A program made the position numbers and the translations under genes. Positions 26,821 through 35,935 of a stretch of DNA of 64,000 nt are shown piece by piece (positions within the stretch are counted from its first letter, which is position 1; each line of letters begins with the position of its first letter). A model generated the notes under the pieces. It was not told the origin of the DNA, did no database searches, and saw only the letters and a list, made by a program, of their open reading frames with translations. Origin of the DNA: Streptomyces griseoloalbus (GTDB lineage: Bacteria > Actinomycetota > Actinomycetes > Streptomycetales > Streptomycetaceae); the NCBI GenBank assembly GCA_014650015.1, contig BMUD01000001.1:166197-230196 (forward strand), in the 5' to 3' direction.

Positions 26821-28658
26821 ACCCCGGGCGTGCCCAGCAGTTCGGAGATGCGGTCCGGCGACACCGGGCGGGAGTACAGCCAGCCCTGACCGGTGTCGCA
26901 CCCGATCCGGCGCAGCCGGGTGGCCTGCGCCGAGGTCTCCACGCACTCGGCGGTGACCGTGAGGCCGAGCCGGTGGGCGAGCTGCACCATCGCCTCGACG
27001 ATGACCTCGTCGGCCGGGCTCGGCTTGGCGGCACGGTCCTCGATCTGGAAGCCCCGGACGAAGGAGCCGTCCAGCTTCAGCACCGACACCGGCAGCCGGC
27101 TGAGGTAGGCCAGGTTCGAGTAGCCGGTGCCGAAGTCGTCGATGGCGATGCGAACGCCCATGTCGCTGAGCGCCTTCAGGGCTTCCAGCGGCCGGCCCGC
27201 AGAGCCCATCACCGCCGACTCGGTCAGCTCCAGCTGGAGCAGACGCGGCGGGAGGCCGGTCTCCGCGAGGGTCTCGGCGACGTCCGCCACCAGGTCGGAG
27301 TCCCACACCTGACGGACCGCCACGTTCACGCTGACGAAGATCGGCGGCTCGTCCGGGTGCTCCACCTGCCACTCGCGGGCCTGCCGGCAGGCGGTGCGCA
27401 GCACCCAGCGGCCGAGCGGCACGATCGAGCCGTCCTCCTCCGCCAGTCCGATGAACCGATTCGGCGTCAAGGTGCCGAAACGCGGGTGGTTCCAGCGGAC
27501 CAGGGCCTCCACGCCGTGCACCCGGTCGTCCTCCATGCCCACCAGCGGCTGGTACTCCAGGGCGAACTCGCCCCGGTCGATGGCCGGGCGGAGCGTGGAG
27601 GCCAGGGCCTGGCGGGTCACCCGGTGGGCGTTGCGCTCCGGGTCGAAGAGCGTCCAGCGGGCCTTGCCGTCGGCCTTCGCCCAGTACAGCGTGGTGTCGG
27701 CGGCCTGCATCAGCGCGGTGGGCGTGGTCCCGGCGGCATGCCGCTCGACCACCCCGATCGACGCGGAGACGGACAGCGGCCGGCCGGAGAGGTCGAAGGG
27801 GGCCTGGATCGCTTCGAGCAGCGACTCGGCGAGGTCGGCGAGCTGTTCGGTGCCGGTGGAGTCCTCGACCAGGAGCGCGAACTCGTCCCCGCCGAGCCGG
27901 GCCACCAACGGGGTGCCCGCCCTGGTCCGGCCCGCCTCCTGGGCGCAGCGCGTCAGCCGCTCGGCGACGGCGGTCAGCAGCCGGTCGCCGACGCGGTGGC
28001 CCAGGGTGTCGTTGACGGCCTTGAACCCGTCCAGGTCGAGGTAGCACAGCCCGATCCGGCCGGTGCCGCTCTCCTCGTACGTCTCCGCCTCCAGCGCCGC
28101 CGTCAGCCGCTCGAGAAACAGCGCGCGGTTGGGCAGCCGGGTCACCGGGTCGTGCATCCGCAGGTGGCGGAGCTGCGCCCGCAGTTCCCGGTGCTCGCCG
28201 ATGTCGTCGACCGACAGCAGCACGCCCCCGTCCTCGGCGGGCAGCGGGGTCACGGTCACCCGCACCCACAGCGCGTGTCCCTCCGGATGCTTCAGCCGGC
28301 GCGTGCAGCGCAGCCTGGCCCGCCGTCCGCGCAGCAGCTCCCGGTAGGCGTGCCAGGTGCGGGCGTCGCAGGAGAGGTCCACCAGGTCGGCGGCGACGGC
28401 ACCGGTGAGGGTGTCGGGGTCGCGGCCCAGCAGGGTGGCGAGAGCGGTGTTGGCGCCGGTCACCATGCCCTCACGGTCGACCACGGCCATCGCGACCGGC
28501 GCGGCCGCGAAGACCGAGCGGTACGACGGGGACGCCGGGGACGCCGGGGACGGTGGAGGCGGGGACTCGGTACCGGGAGACGTGACGATCTCACTCTCTG
28601 TGACGATCGGCCGGTCGAGTTCCGTTGCGGGCGCCGGCCCTTCGGACGTTCCGCTCAC
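26796..28658 (-). CDS. cdgA: PAS-GGDEF-EAL cyclic-di-GMP turnover protein (CdgA-like)
   Basis: A 620-residue protein: Pro/Ser-rich N-terminus, PAS/PAC domain (about 45-165), GGDEF domain with an intact ARLGGDEFALL A-site (about 165-330), and an EAL domain (about 345-610) with EALVRW, LELTESAVM, AIDDFGTGYSNLAYL and CVETSAQ. Both catalytic signatures look intact, so it could make and degrade c-di-GMP. No membrane span is seen. Architecture and neighbourhood match S. coelicolor CdgA, a BldD target controlling development. The ATG is at 28658. It ends inside the convergent LLM gene. Confidence 0.85.
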
Positions 28659-28836
28659 CGCTCGCTCCCGCAGTGCCCTCGATCTGTTCGTGCAGGGAAG
28701 TAACAGGAAAGTGTGCCGATCATAGAGGCCCGTGTCGGGGCCTGCCAGCCACTGTCCAGTGTCCAGGACGGGTCCGCATCTCTGCCAGATCGTTTCTGCC
28801 CAAGGGTGGACGGCTTCTGCGGGCCTCCGACCAGTT

Positions 28837-28851
28837 GTGACGTTCCGTGAG
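28837..28851. promoter_or_regulatory. Possible BldD-type site upstream of cdgA
   Basis: GTGACGTTCCGTGAG keeps the outer TxAC and GTxA positions of the BldD consensus (NTNACNCWGNGTNAN) but misses two central positions. It is 179 bp upstream of the cdgA start. Homologues of cdgA are known BldD targets. The 28659-28980 divergent gap otherwise holds only promoters. Confidence 0.3.
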
Positions 28852-28980
28852 TGAACGGGGTGTCGGCCCCGCCCGGATTTCCGCCTCTCTCACCCGTCCG
28901 ATGCAGTCGAACAGGGCGTAGTACGACAAGTCATCAGAATCTGGGTGCGGTGTCCCGTGAACCGTCTCCCGGAGGTCCCC

Positions 28981-30297
28981 GTGCCGCGTCAGCTCACCCC
29001 GAGAGGACTCGGCCGTGAGGCTCCGCGGGGACGACTGGGCCGATCGGGTGTACGGCTCCGGCTGCGCAGCACGGCGGCGATGTGCACCACCATGTCGGCG
29101 CTCGTGGCGACCTCCCTGGTGAGCGTCCCCTCCGTCGCCGAGCCCTTCTCCGCCGCGCCCTGCGCCCTCACCCGCACCGACGCCCACCACTCCGAGGGCC
29201 TGGACACCTGGAACGCCTCCTATCCCCGCCCGGCCCGCCGGCTCGACGCGGTGATGGTGTTCCTGTCCTTCCCCGACTCGCACCCCCTGACCACGCCCGG
29301 CGAACTGGCCGCCGACCACTTCCCGGCCACCAGCCACTTCTTCCAGCGGGCCTCCTACGGCAGGTTCACCCTGCGCCCGCACGCCCTGCGGCACTGGGTC
29401 CGCATGCCGCGCCCCTCCACCGCGTACGCCATACGGCGCGACTGGACCGTCGCCCACCGCGCGGCCTATCTGCGCGACGCGCTCGCCGTGACCGACCGGC
29501 ACGTCGACTTCTCGCGCTACGACGTCGTGTACTTCGTCGCCGACCCGGACGCGCCGGGCGTGGACTCCGACGCCACGAAGGTCGTCAACCTGGACACCCC
29601 GCTGCGCGCCGACGGCACCGACATTCGCCGGGTCGTCACCGTGTTCGAGGACCATCCCCCGGACCGGCTCGTCCTCGCCCACGAGACCGGCCACGTCTTC
29701 GACCTGCCCGACCTCTACCGCCGGCCGGTGGACGGCAAGGGCGACTGGGACACCCATGTCGGTGACTGGGACCTGATGGGCAGCCAGTTCGCGCTCGCGC
29801 CCGATCTCTTCGGCTGGCACAAGTGGAAGCTGGGCTGGCTGGACCCCCGGCAGGTGCGGTGCGTGCAGGACGCGGGGCCGGTACGGCTGACGCTGGAGCC
29901 GCTGGGGGCGGGGCCGGGGACGCCGGTGACGGGTGCCGCCGGGGCGCCGTCCTTCGGACTGGGGCGGGGCACCAAGCTGGCGGTCGTGCGCACCGGCGCC
30001 GACAGCGTGCTCGCCTTCGAGGCGCGCGGCCCGGTCGGCAACGACGTGGCTGCCTGCCGGCAGGGGGTGCTGGTCTACCGGGTGAGCAGCGGCACCCGGT
30101 CCGGACGCGGCCCCGTCGAGGTCGTCGACGCCCACCCGCACACCGAGGCCTGCTGGGAGGACTCGGTCTACCCGCCGCTCGCCGACGCGCCGGTCGCCCT
30201 CGGCGAGAGCTTCACGGTGCCGGGGGAGTCCGTACGGGTGGAGGTGGAGGGGCGTACGGCGTCGGGGGCGTGGACGGTGAAGATCACTACCGGGTAG
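28981..30297 (+). CDS. Secreted M6-like zinc metalloprotease
   Basis: A 438-residue exported protein with a basic N-terminus and a signal-like segment ending VPSVAEPFSAAP. The gluzincin/metzincin motif LVLAHETGHVFDLPDLY (HExGH, about residue 240) and the later DLMG turn (GDWDLMGSQFALAPDLFGWHKWKLGWL) match immune-inhibitor-A-like M6 peptidases. The C-terminal 150 residues are a beta-rich domain. The GTG at 28981 has GGAGG 5 nt upstream and is preferred over the GTG at 28945. Substrate is unknown. Confidence 0.82.
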   Translation: MPRQLTPRGLGREAPRGRLGRSGVRLRLRSTAAMCTTMSALVATSLVSVPSVAEPFSAAPCALTRTDAHHSEGLDTWNASYPRPARRLDAVMVFLSFPDSHPLTTPGELAADHFPATSHFFQRASYGRFTLRPHALRHWVRMPRPSTAYAIRRDWTVAHRAAYLRDALAVTDRHVDFSRYDVVYFVADPDAPGVDSDATKVVNLDTPLRADGTDIRRVVTVFEDHPPDRLVLAHETGHVFDLPDLYRRPVDGKGDWDTHVGDWDLMGSQFALAPDLFGWHKWKLGWLDPRQVRCVQDAGPVRLTLEPLGAGPGTPVTGAAGAPSFGLGRGTKLAVVRTGADSVLAFEARGPVGNDVAACRQGVLVYRVSSGTRSGRGPVEVVDAHPHTEACWEDSVYPPLADAPVALGESFTVPGESVRVEVEGRTASGAWTVKITTG

Positions 30298-30319
30298 GTG
30301 TCCCGCGGCCGGGCAGCGC

Positions 30320-30351
30320 AAAGGGCCCCTCGCTTTCGCGAGGGACCCTTT
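30320..30351. terminator. Bidirectional terminator between metalloprotease and tRNA-Lys copy 3
   Basis: A 14-bp stem with one mismatch (AAAGGG.CCCTCGC arms 30320-30333 and 30338-30351) and a 4-nt loop, A-rich on one side and T-rich on the other, so it can work on both strands. Confidence 0.85.
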
Positions 30352-30359
30352 CCGTGTCG

Positions 30360-30433
30360 TGCGCCGCCAGGGACTCGAACCCCGGACCCGCTGATTAAGA
30401 GTCAGCTGCTCTAACCAACTGAGCTAGCGGCGC
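30360..30433 (-). tRNA. tRNA-Lys (anticodon CTT), copy 3
   Basis: Identical 74-nt sequence to the copies at 13082 and 16862. Its 5' ten nucleotides contain the final codons and the TAG stop (30424-30426) of the upstream protein gene on the same strand. Confidence 0.96.
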
Positions 30434-31041
30434 CTGCTGACGTCGTAGACATTAGCACCACGGTCGGCGGGAGGAAAAATCGATATCCGCACGGCTTCCC
30501 GGGCCGCCCGCACGGCCGCCCAGAGCAGCACCTCGGGCCCCGGCAGCCAGGGGTGACGGGTGTCCGGGGCGACGAGCCAGCGGGCGGCGGGCGCGGTCTC
30601 ACCGGTGCGCGCCGTGGTGCCGGTGGGGGAGGGGACCGTGACCGCGTCGCCGGTGCCGTGGCACAGCAGCGGCGGGACCGCGCCCGTGCGGCCGGTCCGC
30701 CCGGGGTCCTGGCCGTGCGCGGCCCACTCCTCCCACTCCATCAGCATGGGGAGCCGTTGTGCCGTGCCCGGCGCGGCGAAGAGCAGCATCCGGCCCCGGA
30801 ACTCCGCCACGGGTCCCGAGCCCGGCCCCTCCTCCCACATCCGGTCCAGCATCCGGCGCCCGAAGACCGCGGGCGCGCTCACCACGTCGAAGACCACGCC
30901 GCAGGGCAGGACGACCGGGGCGTCCGGACGCTCCGCCCAGTGCGAGAGCGTGCTGCGCGGATACGTCCCGGCCGAGGCGAGCCAGGCGGCGCCGTCCGGG
31001 GTGACGCCGCTGATGTCGGAGGCATTCCGTGTGCTGCTCAT
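30424..31041 (-). CDS. Small protein resembling a DNA primase/polymerase N-terminal domain
   Basis: A 205-residue protein. DGAAWLASAGTYPRSTLSHWAERPDAPVVLPCGVVFDVVSAPAVFGRRMLDRMW resembles the start of the bifunctional primase-polymerase (Prim-Pol) family found in many Streptomyces, but the protein is short and I do not see a clear DxD catalytic pair. The C-terminal part contains GPEVLLWAAVRAAREAVRI. The ATG is at 31041. The stop codon lies inside tRNA-Lys copy 3, so the last residues (SRRR) are encoded by the tRNA acceptor end and its leader. Confidence 0.6.
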   Translation of the reverse strand: MSSTRNASDISGVTPDGAAWLASAGTYPRSTLSHWAERPDAPVVLPCGVVFDVVSAPAVFGRRMLDRMWEEGPGSGPVAEFRGRMLLFAAPGTAQRLPMLMEWEEWAAHGQDPGRTGRTGAVPPLLCHGTGDAVTVPSPTGTTARTGETAPAARWLVAPDTRHPWLPGPEVLLWAAVRAAREAVRISIFPPADRGANVYDVSRRR

Positions 31042-31174
31042 GACGGACAGGTCTACCCGCCGTGAAGGAACGGTTCCGTAGAGTTGCGCGAATCGGTGAC
31101 GCGGGGGCGGAAAGGGGGGTATCTTGCCCGCCCGGCATATGCCACGCCCGTGCGAACCGGGCGGGGCGACCGGC

Positions 31175-31540
31175 TCACACCGGGTCGACGTGTTCCCGGC
31201 CCTCACCGCCGCGCATCAGGTCCCGGCCGAACTCGACCATCTTCTTCGCGTAGTCCTCGGTCCACTCGGCGCGCTCGGCGATGTCCGCCGGCGTCAGCCG
31301 GTCGAAGCGCCGGGGGTCGGCCAGCTGGGCCGCCGCCATCGCCTGGAACTCCGCCGCCCGGTCCGCCGCGGCACGGAACGCGAGCGTCAGCTCGGTCGCC
31401 CGCTCCAGCAGCGCCCGGGGATCCTCGATCGACTCCAGGTCGAAGAAGTGCTCGGGATCCGAGGCCGCCTCCGCGGGCTCGAACAGCAGGGGCGCGGGGC
31501 GTAGCCGCGGCTGCTCCTGGCGCGGCGTGTGCTCCGCCAT
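31175..31540 (-). CDS. Conserved hypothetical small protein
   Basis: A 121-residue soluble protein, acidic, with a predicted helical middle (SIEDPRALLERATELTLAFRAAADRAAEFQAMAAAQLADPRR) and a C-terminal stretch FDRLTPADIAERAEWTEDYAKKMVEFGRDLMRGG. No function is recognised. The ATG at 31540 has GGAGAAG upstream. It lies between the Prim-Pol-like gene and the helicase set, all on the minus strand, but a 266-bp gap separates it from the helicase. Confidence 0.75.
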   Translation of the reverse strand: MAEHTPRQEQPRLRPAPLLFEPAEAASDPEHFFDLESIEDPRALLERATELTLAFRAAADRAAEFQAMAAAQLADPRRFDRLTPADIAERAEWTEDYAKKMVEFGRDLMRGGEGREHVDPV

Positions 31541-31679
31541 GGCTTCTCCTTCACGTACGTCGCGATCGACCCTCGGGTAAGTGGGCCACCGTCCATTGTC
31601 CCGCGCCCCCGCAAGAGGGCCTCGACCCGCCATCTACCCGGGGACCACGGGCGCCGTACCTCCTGCCGTCGGGCCCACG

Positions 31680-31752
31680 TCAGGGCCGCCGGCGCAGGCG
31701 GCGTTCCGCGAGGTGGGCGAGGACCGCGTGGTTCGCCTCCCAGGCGGCCGGG
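31680..31752 (-). repeat. Diverged duplicate of the helicase gene's last 24 codons and stop
   Basis: The 73-bp segment 31680-31752 aligns without gaps to 31807-31879 (about 9 mismatches) at an offset of 127 bp. Translated on the minus strand it reads WEANHAVLAHLAERRLRRRP-stop, against WEANHAVLAHLAEHRVRWRP-stop in the real gene. It is not attached to any longer gene. Confidence 0.9.
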
Positions 31753-31806
31753 GGCGGCGTGCCGGACTTCGTCCGGCGTGGAGCCGGGGGTGTGGTCGCA
31801 TGCCGG

Positions 31807-33162
31807 TCAGGGCCGCCAGCGCACCCGGTGTTCCGCGAGGTGGGCGAGAACGGCGTGGTTGGCCTCCCAGCCGTCCGGGAACTTCACCAGGGTGCCCAGC
31901 TGGACCGGCTCCGTGGACGGATAGTCGTCCAGGAGGTCGCCCACTCCCGCGCGGCACACCACGATGCACGCGTGCCGGTGCCGGGAGGCGAGGACGCACA
32001 GGCGGCCCGTCTCCAGGTGGAAGGCGGTGGCGTCGGGGCGGCCGGAGAGCGGGTGCAGGACCACCGTGACGTCGTACTCCCGGCCCTGGAGCCGGTTCGC
32101 CGTGTCGACGGTGACGTCCGCCACGCCCAGCTCCGCGAGTGCCGCCCGGACCGCCGCCGCCTGGTCGCGGTGCGCGGTGCCGACGGCGATCCGGTCGGCG
32201 GTCAGGGGGACGGGTTCGGGTGAGCGTTCGGAGACGGCCGCGCCGCCCCGGTCCAGCAGGCGGCGTACCACCAGCGCCACCGCCCGCACCGCCTCCGGGT
32301 CCGTGCGCGGGGTGTGCCGGGCGGGCAGCTCCAGCAGGCCCCAGCCGGACTCGGCCGCCTCGTCGATCACCCGGTCAGGGCCCGAACCGTCCGACGCGAC
32401 CCCCAGCGTGAGCCGCCGGTCGCCGTGACCGGTGCCGCTGCGGAACGGCGTGAACGGGTAGAACGCGTCCGACACCAGCGGCGCCGCCGAAGCGGGCAGC
32501 CGCCACGACACCGGCAGCCGGTGCTGCGGCAGCTCCGGGTTGTGGGCGAGCAGGGTGGTCACGGCGGACGCCGACGGGTCGTACGACAGGCCCGCCCACT
32601 GCTCGCTGCCCACGATCGAGAACGGGTCCAGCTGCCCCGGGTCGCCCACGAACAGCGCCCGCTCGAACAGCCCGGCCACGGCGAGCAGCGCGTCCGAGCG
32701 CATCTGGTACGCCTCGTCGACGATCGCGTGCCGCCACGGCTCGACCCCCTTCACATGCGCCCACTTCGCGGCCGTCGAGAGGACGACGTCGAGCCCGGCG
32801 AGATCGGCGGCCTTCGCCGACTTGCGGACGTTGTCCAGCGCGTCGAGGGCCTTGTCGTACGGGTCGGTGTCGCTGCTGTGCAGCCGGCCCACCGGCAGCT
32901 CGGGGTTCTTCTCGGCGAGCCGCAGCACCAGGTCGTCGACCTGCGCGTTGGTCTGCGCCACCACCATCAGCGGGCGCCCCGCCTCCGCCAGCTCCAGCGC
33001 CGCGCGCACCACCAGCGTGGACTTGCCGGCGCCGGGCGGGGAGTCGACGACGACACCGCGCGCGGTGCCGTGCAGCGTGTCGCGCAGGATCGCGTCGGTG
33101 GCGCGCCCGGCCGCCGCACCGGGGTCGAATCCCGCCTCGGGGGCCAGGGCCTCGGTGGTCAC
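31807..33162 (-). CDS. SF1 (Dna2/Upf1-like) helicase, AAA domain protein
   Basis: A 451-residue single-chain SF1 helicase: Walker A VVDSPPGAGKSTLVV (about 38-52), motif Ia VVAQTNAQVDDLV, motif II HAIVDEAYQM, motif III LFVGDPGQLDP, motif IV-like GTAHRDQAAAVRAAL, motif V VDTANRLQGREYDVTVV and a variant motif VI RLCVLASRHRHACIVV. This set fits the Dna2/Upf1 branch rather than UvrD. The ATG overlaps the stop of the upstream gene by 4 nt. The C-terminal end is duplicated 127 bp downstream. It likely acts with the two upstream gene products on DNA. Confidence 0.85.
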   Translation of the reverse strand: MTTEALAPEAGFDPGAAAGRATDAILRDTLHGTARGVVVDSPPGAGKSTLVVRAALELAEAGRPLMVVAQTNAQVDDLVLRLAEKNPELPVGRLHSSDTDPYDKALDALDNVRKSAKAADLAGLDVVLSTAAKWAHVKGVEPWRHAIVDEAYQMRSDALLAVAGLFERALFVGDPGQLDPFSIVGSEQWAGLSYDPSASAVTTLLAHNPELPQHRLPVSWRLPASAAPLVSDAFYPFTPFRSGTGHGDRRLTLGVASDGSGPDRVIDEAAESGWGLLELPARHTPRTDPEAVRAVALVVRRLLDRGGAAVSERSPEPVPLTADRIAVGTAHRDQAAAVRAALAELGVADVTVDTANRLQGREYDVTVVLHPLSGRPDATAFHLETGRLCVLASRHRHACIVVCRAGVGDLLDDYPSTEPVQLGTLVKFPDGWEANHAVLAHLAEHRVRWRP

Positions 33163-34772
33163 AGCACGTCCTCCTCGGTCACCGGGTCGGCGGCCTCCGG
33201 TACGGCCTCCTCACCGGGCGGCCCGCCATGGGTCCACGGGGTCTCCTCCGGGTCGGGCAGCTTCGCCCCGCCGCGCGGTTCGTGCTCGAACAGCGTGAAG
33301 CACACGGGGTCGCCCTTCTCCGGCACGGACCCCTCCTCGGGCTCCTTGCCGCGCCCCATCCTGTCCATGATCCGCAGGACGAGCAGAGTGCCCCCGCCCT
33401 CGCCACCCGGCCCGTCCTCGTAGCCGGCGAACTCCGCCGTCTGCGGCTTCCCGCCCAGCGAGCGGTACGCCCTGGCCCGCTCGCCGAGATGCGGGCTGTC
33501 GTCCGTGCGGACGGTGACCAGCGGGCGGGGACTGGGCCGCTTGCTCTCGCTGTACGCCATCACGACGTCGACGACCTCGCCCGCGAACGCCTCCCCGGCC
33601 AGCCGCCGGCCCGCCATCACCAGCGGGTCGTCCAGGGCCTCCTGAGCCTCCAGCCGGGCCTGCTCCCGCTCACGCGTGGCGAGCTTGTTCGCCGCGGTGA
33701 CCGCGTCGTCGCGGCGCGGCTGCGGCGGCTCGCCGGCCAGCACACGGTCCCGGTGGCCGGTGAACGACCAACGGTCGCGCGTCCACCGCTCCCCGACGCG
33801 CGCCCCCTCCGGAAGCTCCCGCAACACGTCGAGCCCCCGCCACACCGCGTCCCAGGTGGGCCGGGTACGGCTCTCCACCAGCGCGCGGATCTCGCGCTCG
33901 GCGGCGGTCAGCGCACCCAGCCGGTCGTCGGCCTGAAGCCCGTCCTCCGCGGCGGCCAGCGCGGTGCGGGCACGGTCGTAGCGCTCGATGGCCGGGGCGA
34001 GCAGCTTGTTGTCGAACGCCGGGTCGGTCGCCGGGCCCGCGGGCGGGCACAGCAACTGGCCGTCGGCGTCCCGGGCGAGCTCGGCCTCCCGCGCGGCCTC
34101 GGCGCCCGACCGCCCGGCGGGCGGGGCGATCCAGGCGATCAGCGCCCCCAGGTGCTGGTCCTCCAGCGTGGACTGCCCGGTCGCCCAGTGCCGGGCCAGT
34201 ACGTCCGTCATGGCCAGCAGCAGCGAGGAGCCGGGCACCCGGGCCCGCTCCCCGAAGTGCGTCAGCCACCGCCCGAGCAACGGCACCCGGGGCGGCGCCG
34301 GGAACGGGGCCTCCGGGTCCTGCTCCGCCGTGCGCCGGAACCGCGTGGAGCGCCCCAGCAGCCGTACGAGGTCGATGCCGGCCCGGGACGGCACGATCAG
34401 CTGGGGCGCGTCCGCGCACAGCTCGACCTCGACCTTGACCCGCTTGCCGGTCTCCGGGTCGGTCTCGGAGCGCTCGGCGGCCTCCACGGCGTCGGCGAAC
34501 CCGTCGACGTACGGCAGGACCACGTCGGCCAGCTCGGCCAGGAACGCGAACCGCAGCTCGCGGTCGCGCGGCTGCGGCACGACCAGCAGCCGCGGCGCGT
34601 CCCGGTCGGTACCCACCAGCGCGCCCAGCGGGGCGCCCGCCTCACCGGCGGTGGTGAGCGGCACGAACACCAGGGGCCGCTCGGACAGATGCCGGTGCCG
34701 GACGGTGGCGGCGGGCTGGGCGCGGCCCGTGCTGACGGCCTCGAGGCGGGCGAGGGTGGCGATCAGCGACAA
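33159..34772 (-). CDS. Large unrecognised protein coupled to helicase and nuclease
   Basis: A 537-residue protein I cannot assign to a family. It has no signal peptide or membrane span. Features: an N-terminal alpha/beta part (LLVVPQPRDRELRFAFLAELADVVLPYV), Trp-rich segments (GRWLTHFG, DAVWRGLDVL, RDRWSFTGHRD), a charged middle helix (ATREREQARLEAQEALDDPLV) and an acidic C-terminus (PEAADPVTEEDVL). A TTG start with GAGGTGG upstream overlaps the nuclease gene by 10 nt, and its stop overlaps the helicase ATG. The position suggests a bridging or DNA-recognition subunit. Confidence 0.75.
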   Translation of the reverse strand: MSLIATLARLEAVSTGRAQPAATVRHRHLSERPLVFVPLTTAGEAGAPLGALVGTDRDAPRLLVVPQPRDRELRFAFLAELADVVLPYVDGFADAVEAAERSETDPETGKRVKVEVELCADAPQLIVPSRAGIDLVRLLGRSTRFRRTAEQDPEAPFPAPPRVPLLGRWLTHFGERARVPGSSLLLAMTDVLARHWATGQSTLEDQHLGALIAWIAPPAGRSGAEAAREAELARDADGQLLCPPAGPATDPAFDNKLLAPAIERYDRARTALAAAEDGLQADDRLGALTAAEREIRALVESRTRPTWDAVWRGLDVLRELPEGARVGERWTRDRWSFTGHRDRVLAGEPPQPRRDDAVTAANKLATREREQARLEAQEALDDPLVMAGRRLAGEAFAGEVVDVVMAYSESKRPSPRPLVTVRTDDSPHLGERARAYRSLGGKPQTAEFAGYEDGPGGEGGGTLLVLRIMDRMGRGKEPEEGSVPEKGDPVCFTLFEHEPRGGAKLPDPEETPWTHGGPPGEEAVPEAADPVTEEDVL

Positions 34773-35935
34773 GGGGCCACCTCCCGCGCGGCGGCGGGAC
34801 CGGGCCTGCCGGTGCCGGCCAGCGCCTCCGCGCGCAGCGCTGCCGCCCTGCGCAGTGCCGCGACCGTCGGGTCGTCGGGGTCACCGGCCTCCCCGCGGGC
34901 CGCCGCCAGCACGTCCTCGACCGTCGTCAGACCGCCCAGTTCCGCGCGGACCGGACGGCCCAGGCGGGTCACCGCACCGGCCGCGCGGGAGCGGTCCCGG
35001 CAGTGGAAGGCGAGCTCGCAGGCGGACAGGCACTCCGGGGCATAGGTCGCGGGGACGGACTCGACGGCCTCCGTCAGACGCTCGGCGGGCAGCTCCGGCG
35101 AGAAGCAGGTGCCCTCGGGGAGCGTGTCGGCGATCTCCTCGATGCGGGTGAGCCGGTCCAGCTGGCGGGTGGTCACCGCGCGCTGCTTGCGCACGTCCAC
35201 GGCGGACGCGGTGGGCAGGTTGGAGAAGTCCTTGGGGCACACCAGCAGAATCCGGTGCCGCACGCGCGGGGACGGCTCCAGCCGCGCGGCGACCCGCTCC
35301 AGGGCCAGCACGTACACCGCGGCCTGACGCGCCGCCGCGCCGACCTTCGCCGGGTCCGCGGCGCCGTCCAGCATCGGGAAGGACTTGATCTCCACGACCG
35401 TCCAGCTGCCGTCCGGGTGCACCACCACCGCGTCCGGCTCCAGGAAGGCCGGGGAGCCCGCGACGTCGAGCGCGAGCATCGGGTGGTCGAGCAGCGTCCA
35501 GGTGCCCGGGGCGGCGGTGGCGGCCTCCGCGGCCTCGCGCAGCGCCAGTTCCGTGCGCGCGGTGCGGCCCTCGGGGCCCTGGGCGGTGAGATCGGGCACG
35601 CGCGCGCCGGCGGGCGGTTCGGCCGCGCGGTCCAGCTTCTCGTGGGCGAGCCGCAGCAGCTCCGTACCGCCGTCCGCCTTGACCTTCGCCTCGAACGCGT
35701 TGCCCCGCACGAACGCGAACTGCGACTGGCCGAAGACCGACGGCGAGCCCAGCGCGCCCGCCAGCGCCGCCTTGTTCACCCCGGCGCCGTCCAGGATCGC
35801 GCGCCGTCTGCAGCCCGGGTTGGCGGCGAGGGCGGCCAGGGCGCGCGCGTCCAGCGCCTTGGCCGGCACCTGTGGACCGCGCAGCTCAGCGAGCCGGTGC
35901 CGGAGCGCCTTCTCCCGCGTCCGAGGGGGAGGCAC
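34763..35935 (-). CDS. RecB/Cas4-like PD-(D/E)XK nuclease with Fe-S type cysteines
   Basis: About 390 residues. The RecB-type core is visible: RGNAFE (about 77), Asp in FLEPDAVVV (168), Glu-x-Lys in VVEIKSF (182/184) and the QxxxY motif RQAAVYVLAL (204). One Cys before the core (NPGC, 42) and three after it (ECLSACELAFHC: 302, 306, 312) match the layout of 4Fe-4S nucleases such as AddB, Dna2 and Cas4. It therefore probably cuts single-stranded DNA ends. The GTG at 35935 with AGGA upstream limits overlap with the PAP2 gene; GTG 36019 or TTG 36025 would add about 30 residues. Confidence 0.8.
   Translation of the reverse strand: MPPPRTREKALRHRLAELRGPQVPAKALDARALAALAANPGCRRRAILDGAGVNKAALAGALGSPSVFGQSQFAFVRGNAFEAKVKADGGTELLRLAHEKLDRAAEPPAGARVPDLTAQGPEGRTARTELALREAAEAATAAPGTWTLLDHPMLALDVAGSPAFLEPDAVVVHPDGSWTVVEIKSFPMLDGAADPAKVGAAARQAAVYVLALERVAARLEPSPRVRHRILLVCPKDFSNLPTASAVDVRKQRAVTTRQLDRLTRIEEIADTLPEGTCFSPELPAERLTEAVESVPATYAPECLSACELAFHCRDRSRAAGAVTRLGRPVRAELGGLTTVEDVLAAARGEAGDPDDPTVAALRRAAALRAEALAGTGRPGPAAAREVAPCR

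Noticed and set aside
31680-31752. Insertion sequence or att site flanking the helicase gene
   Set aside because: Only one 73-bp duplicate at 127-bp offset is present, with no integrase, terminal inverted repeats or cargo; kept as a finding only.
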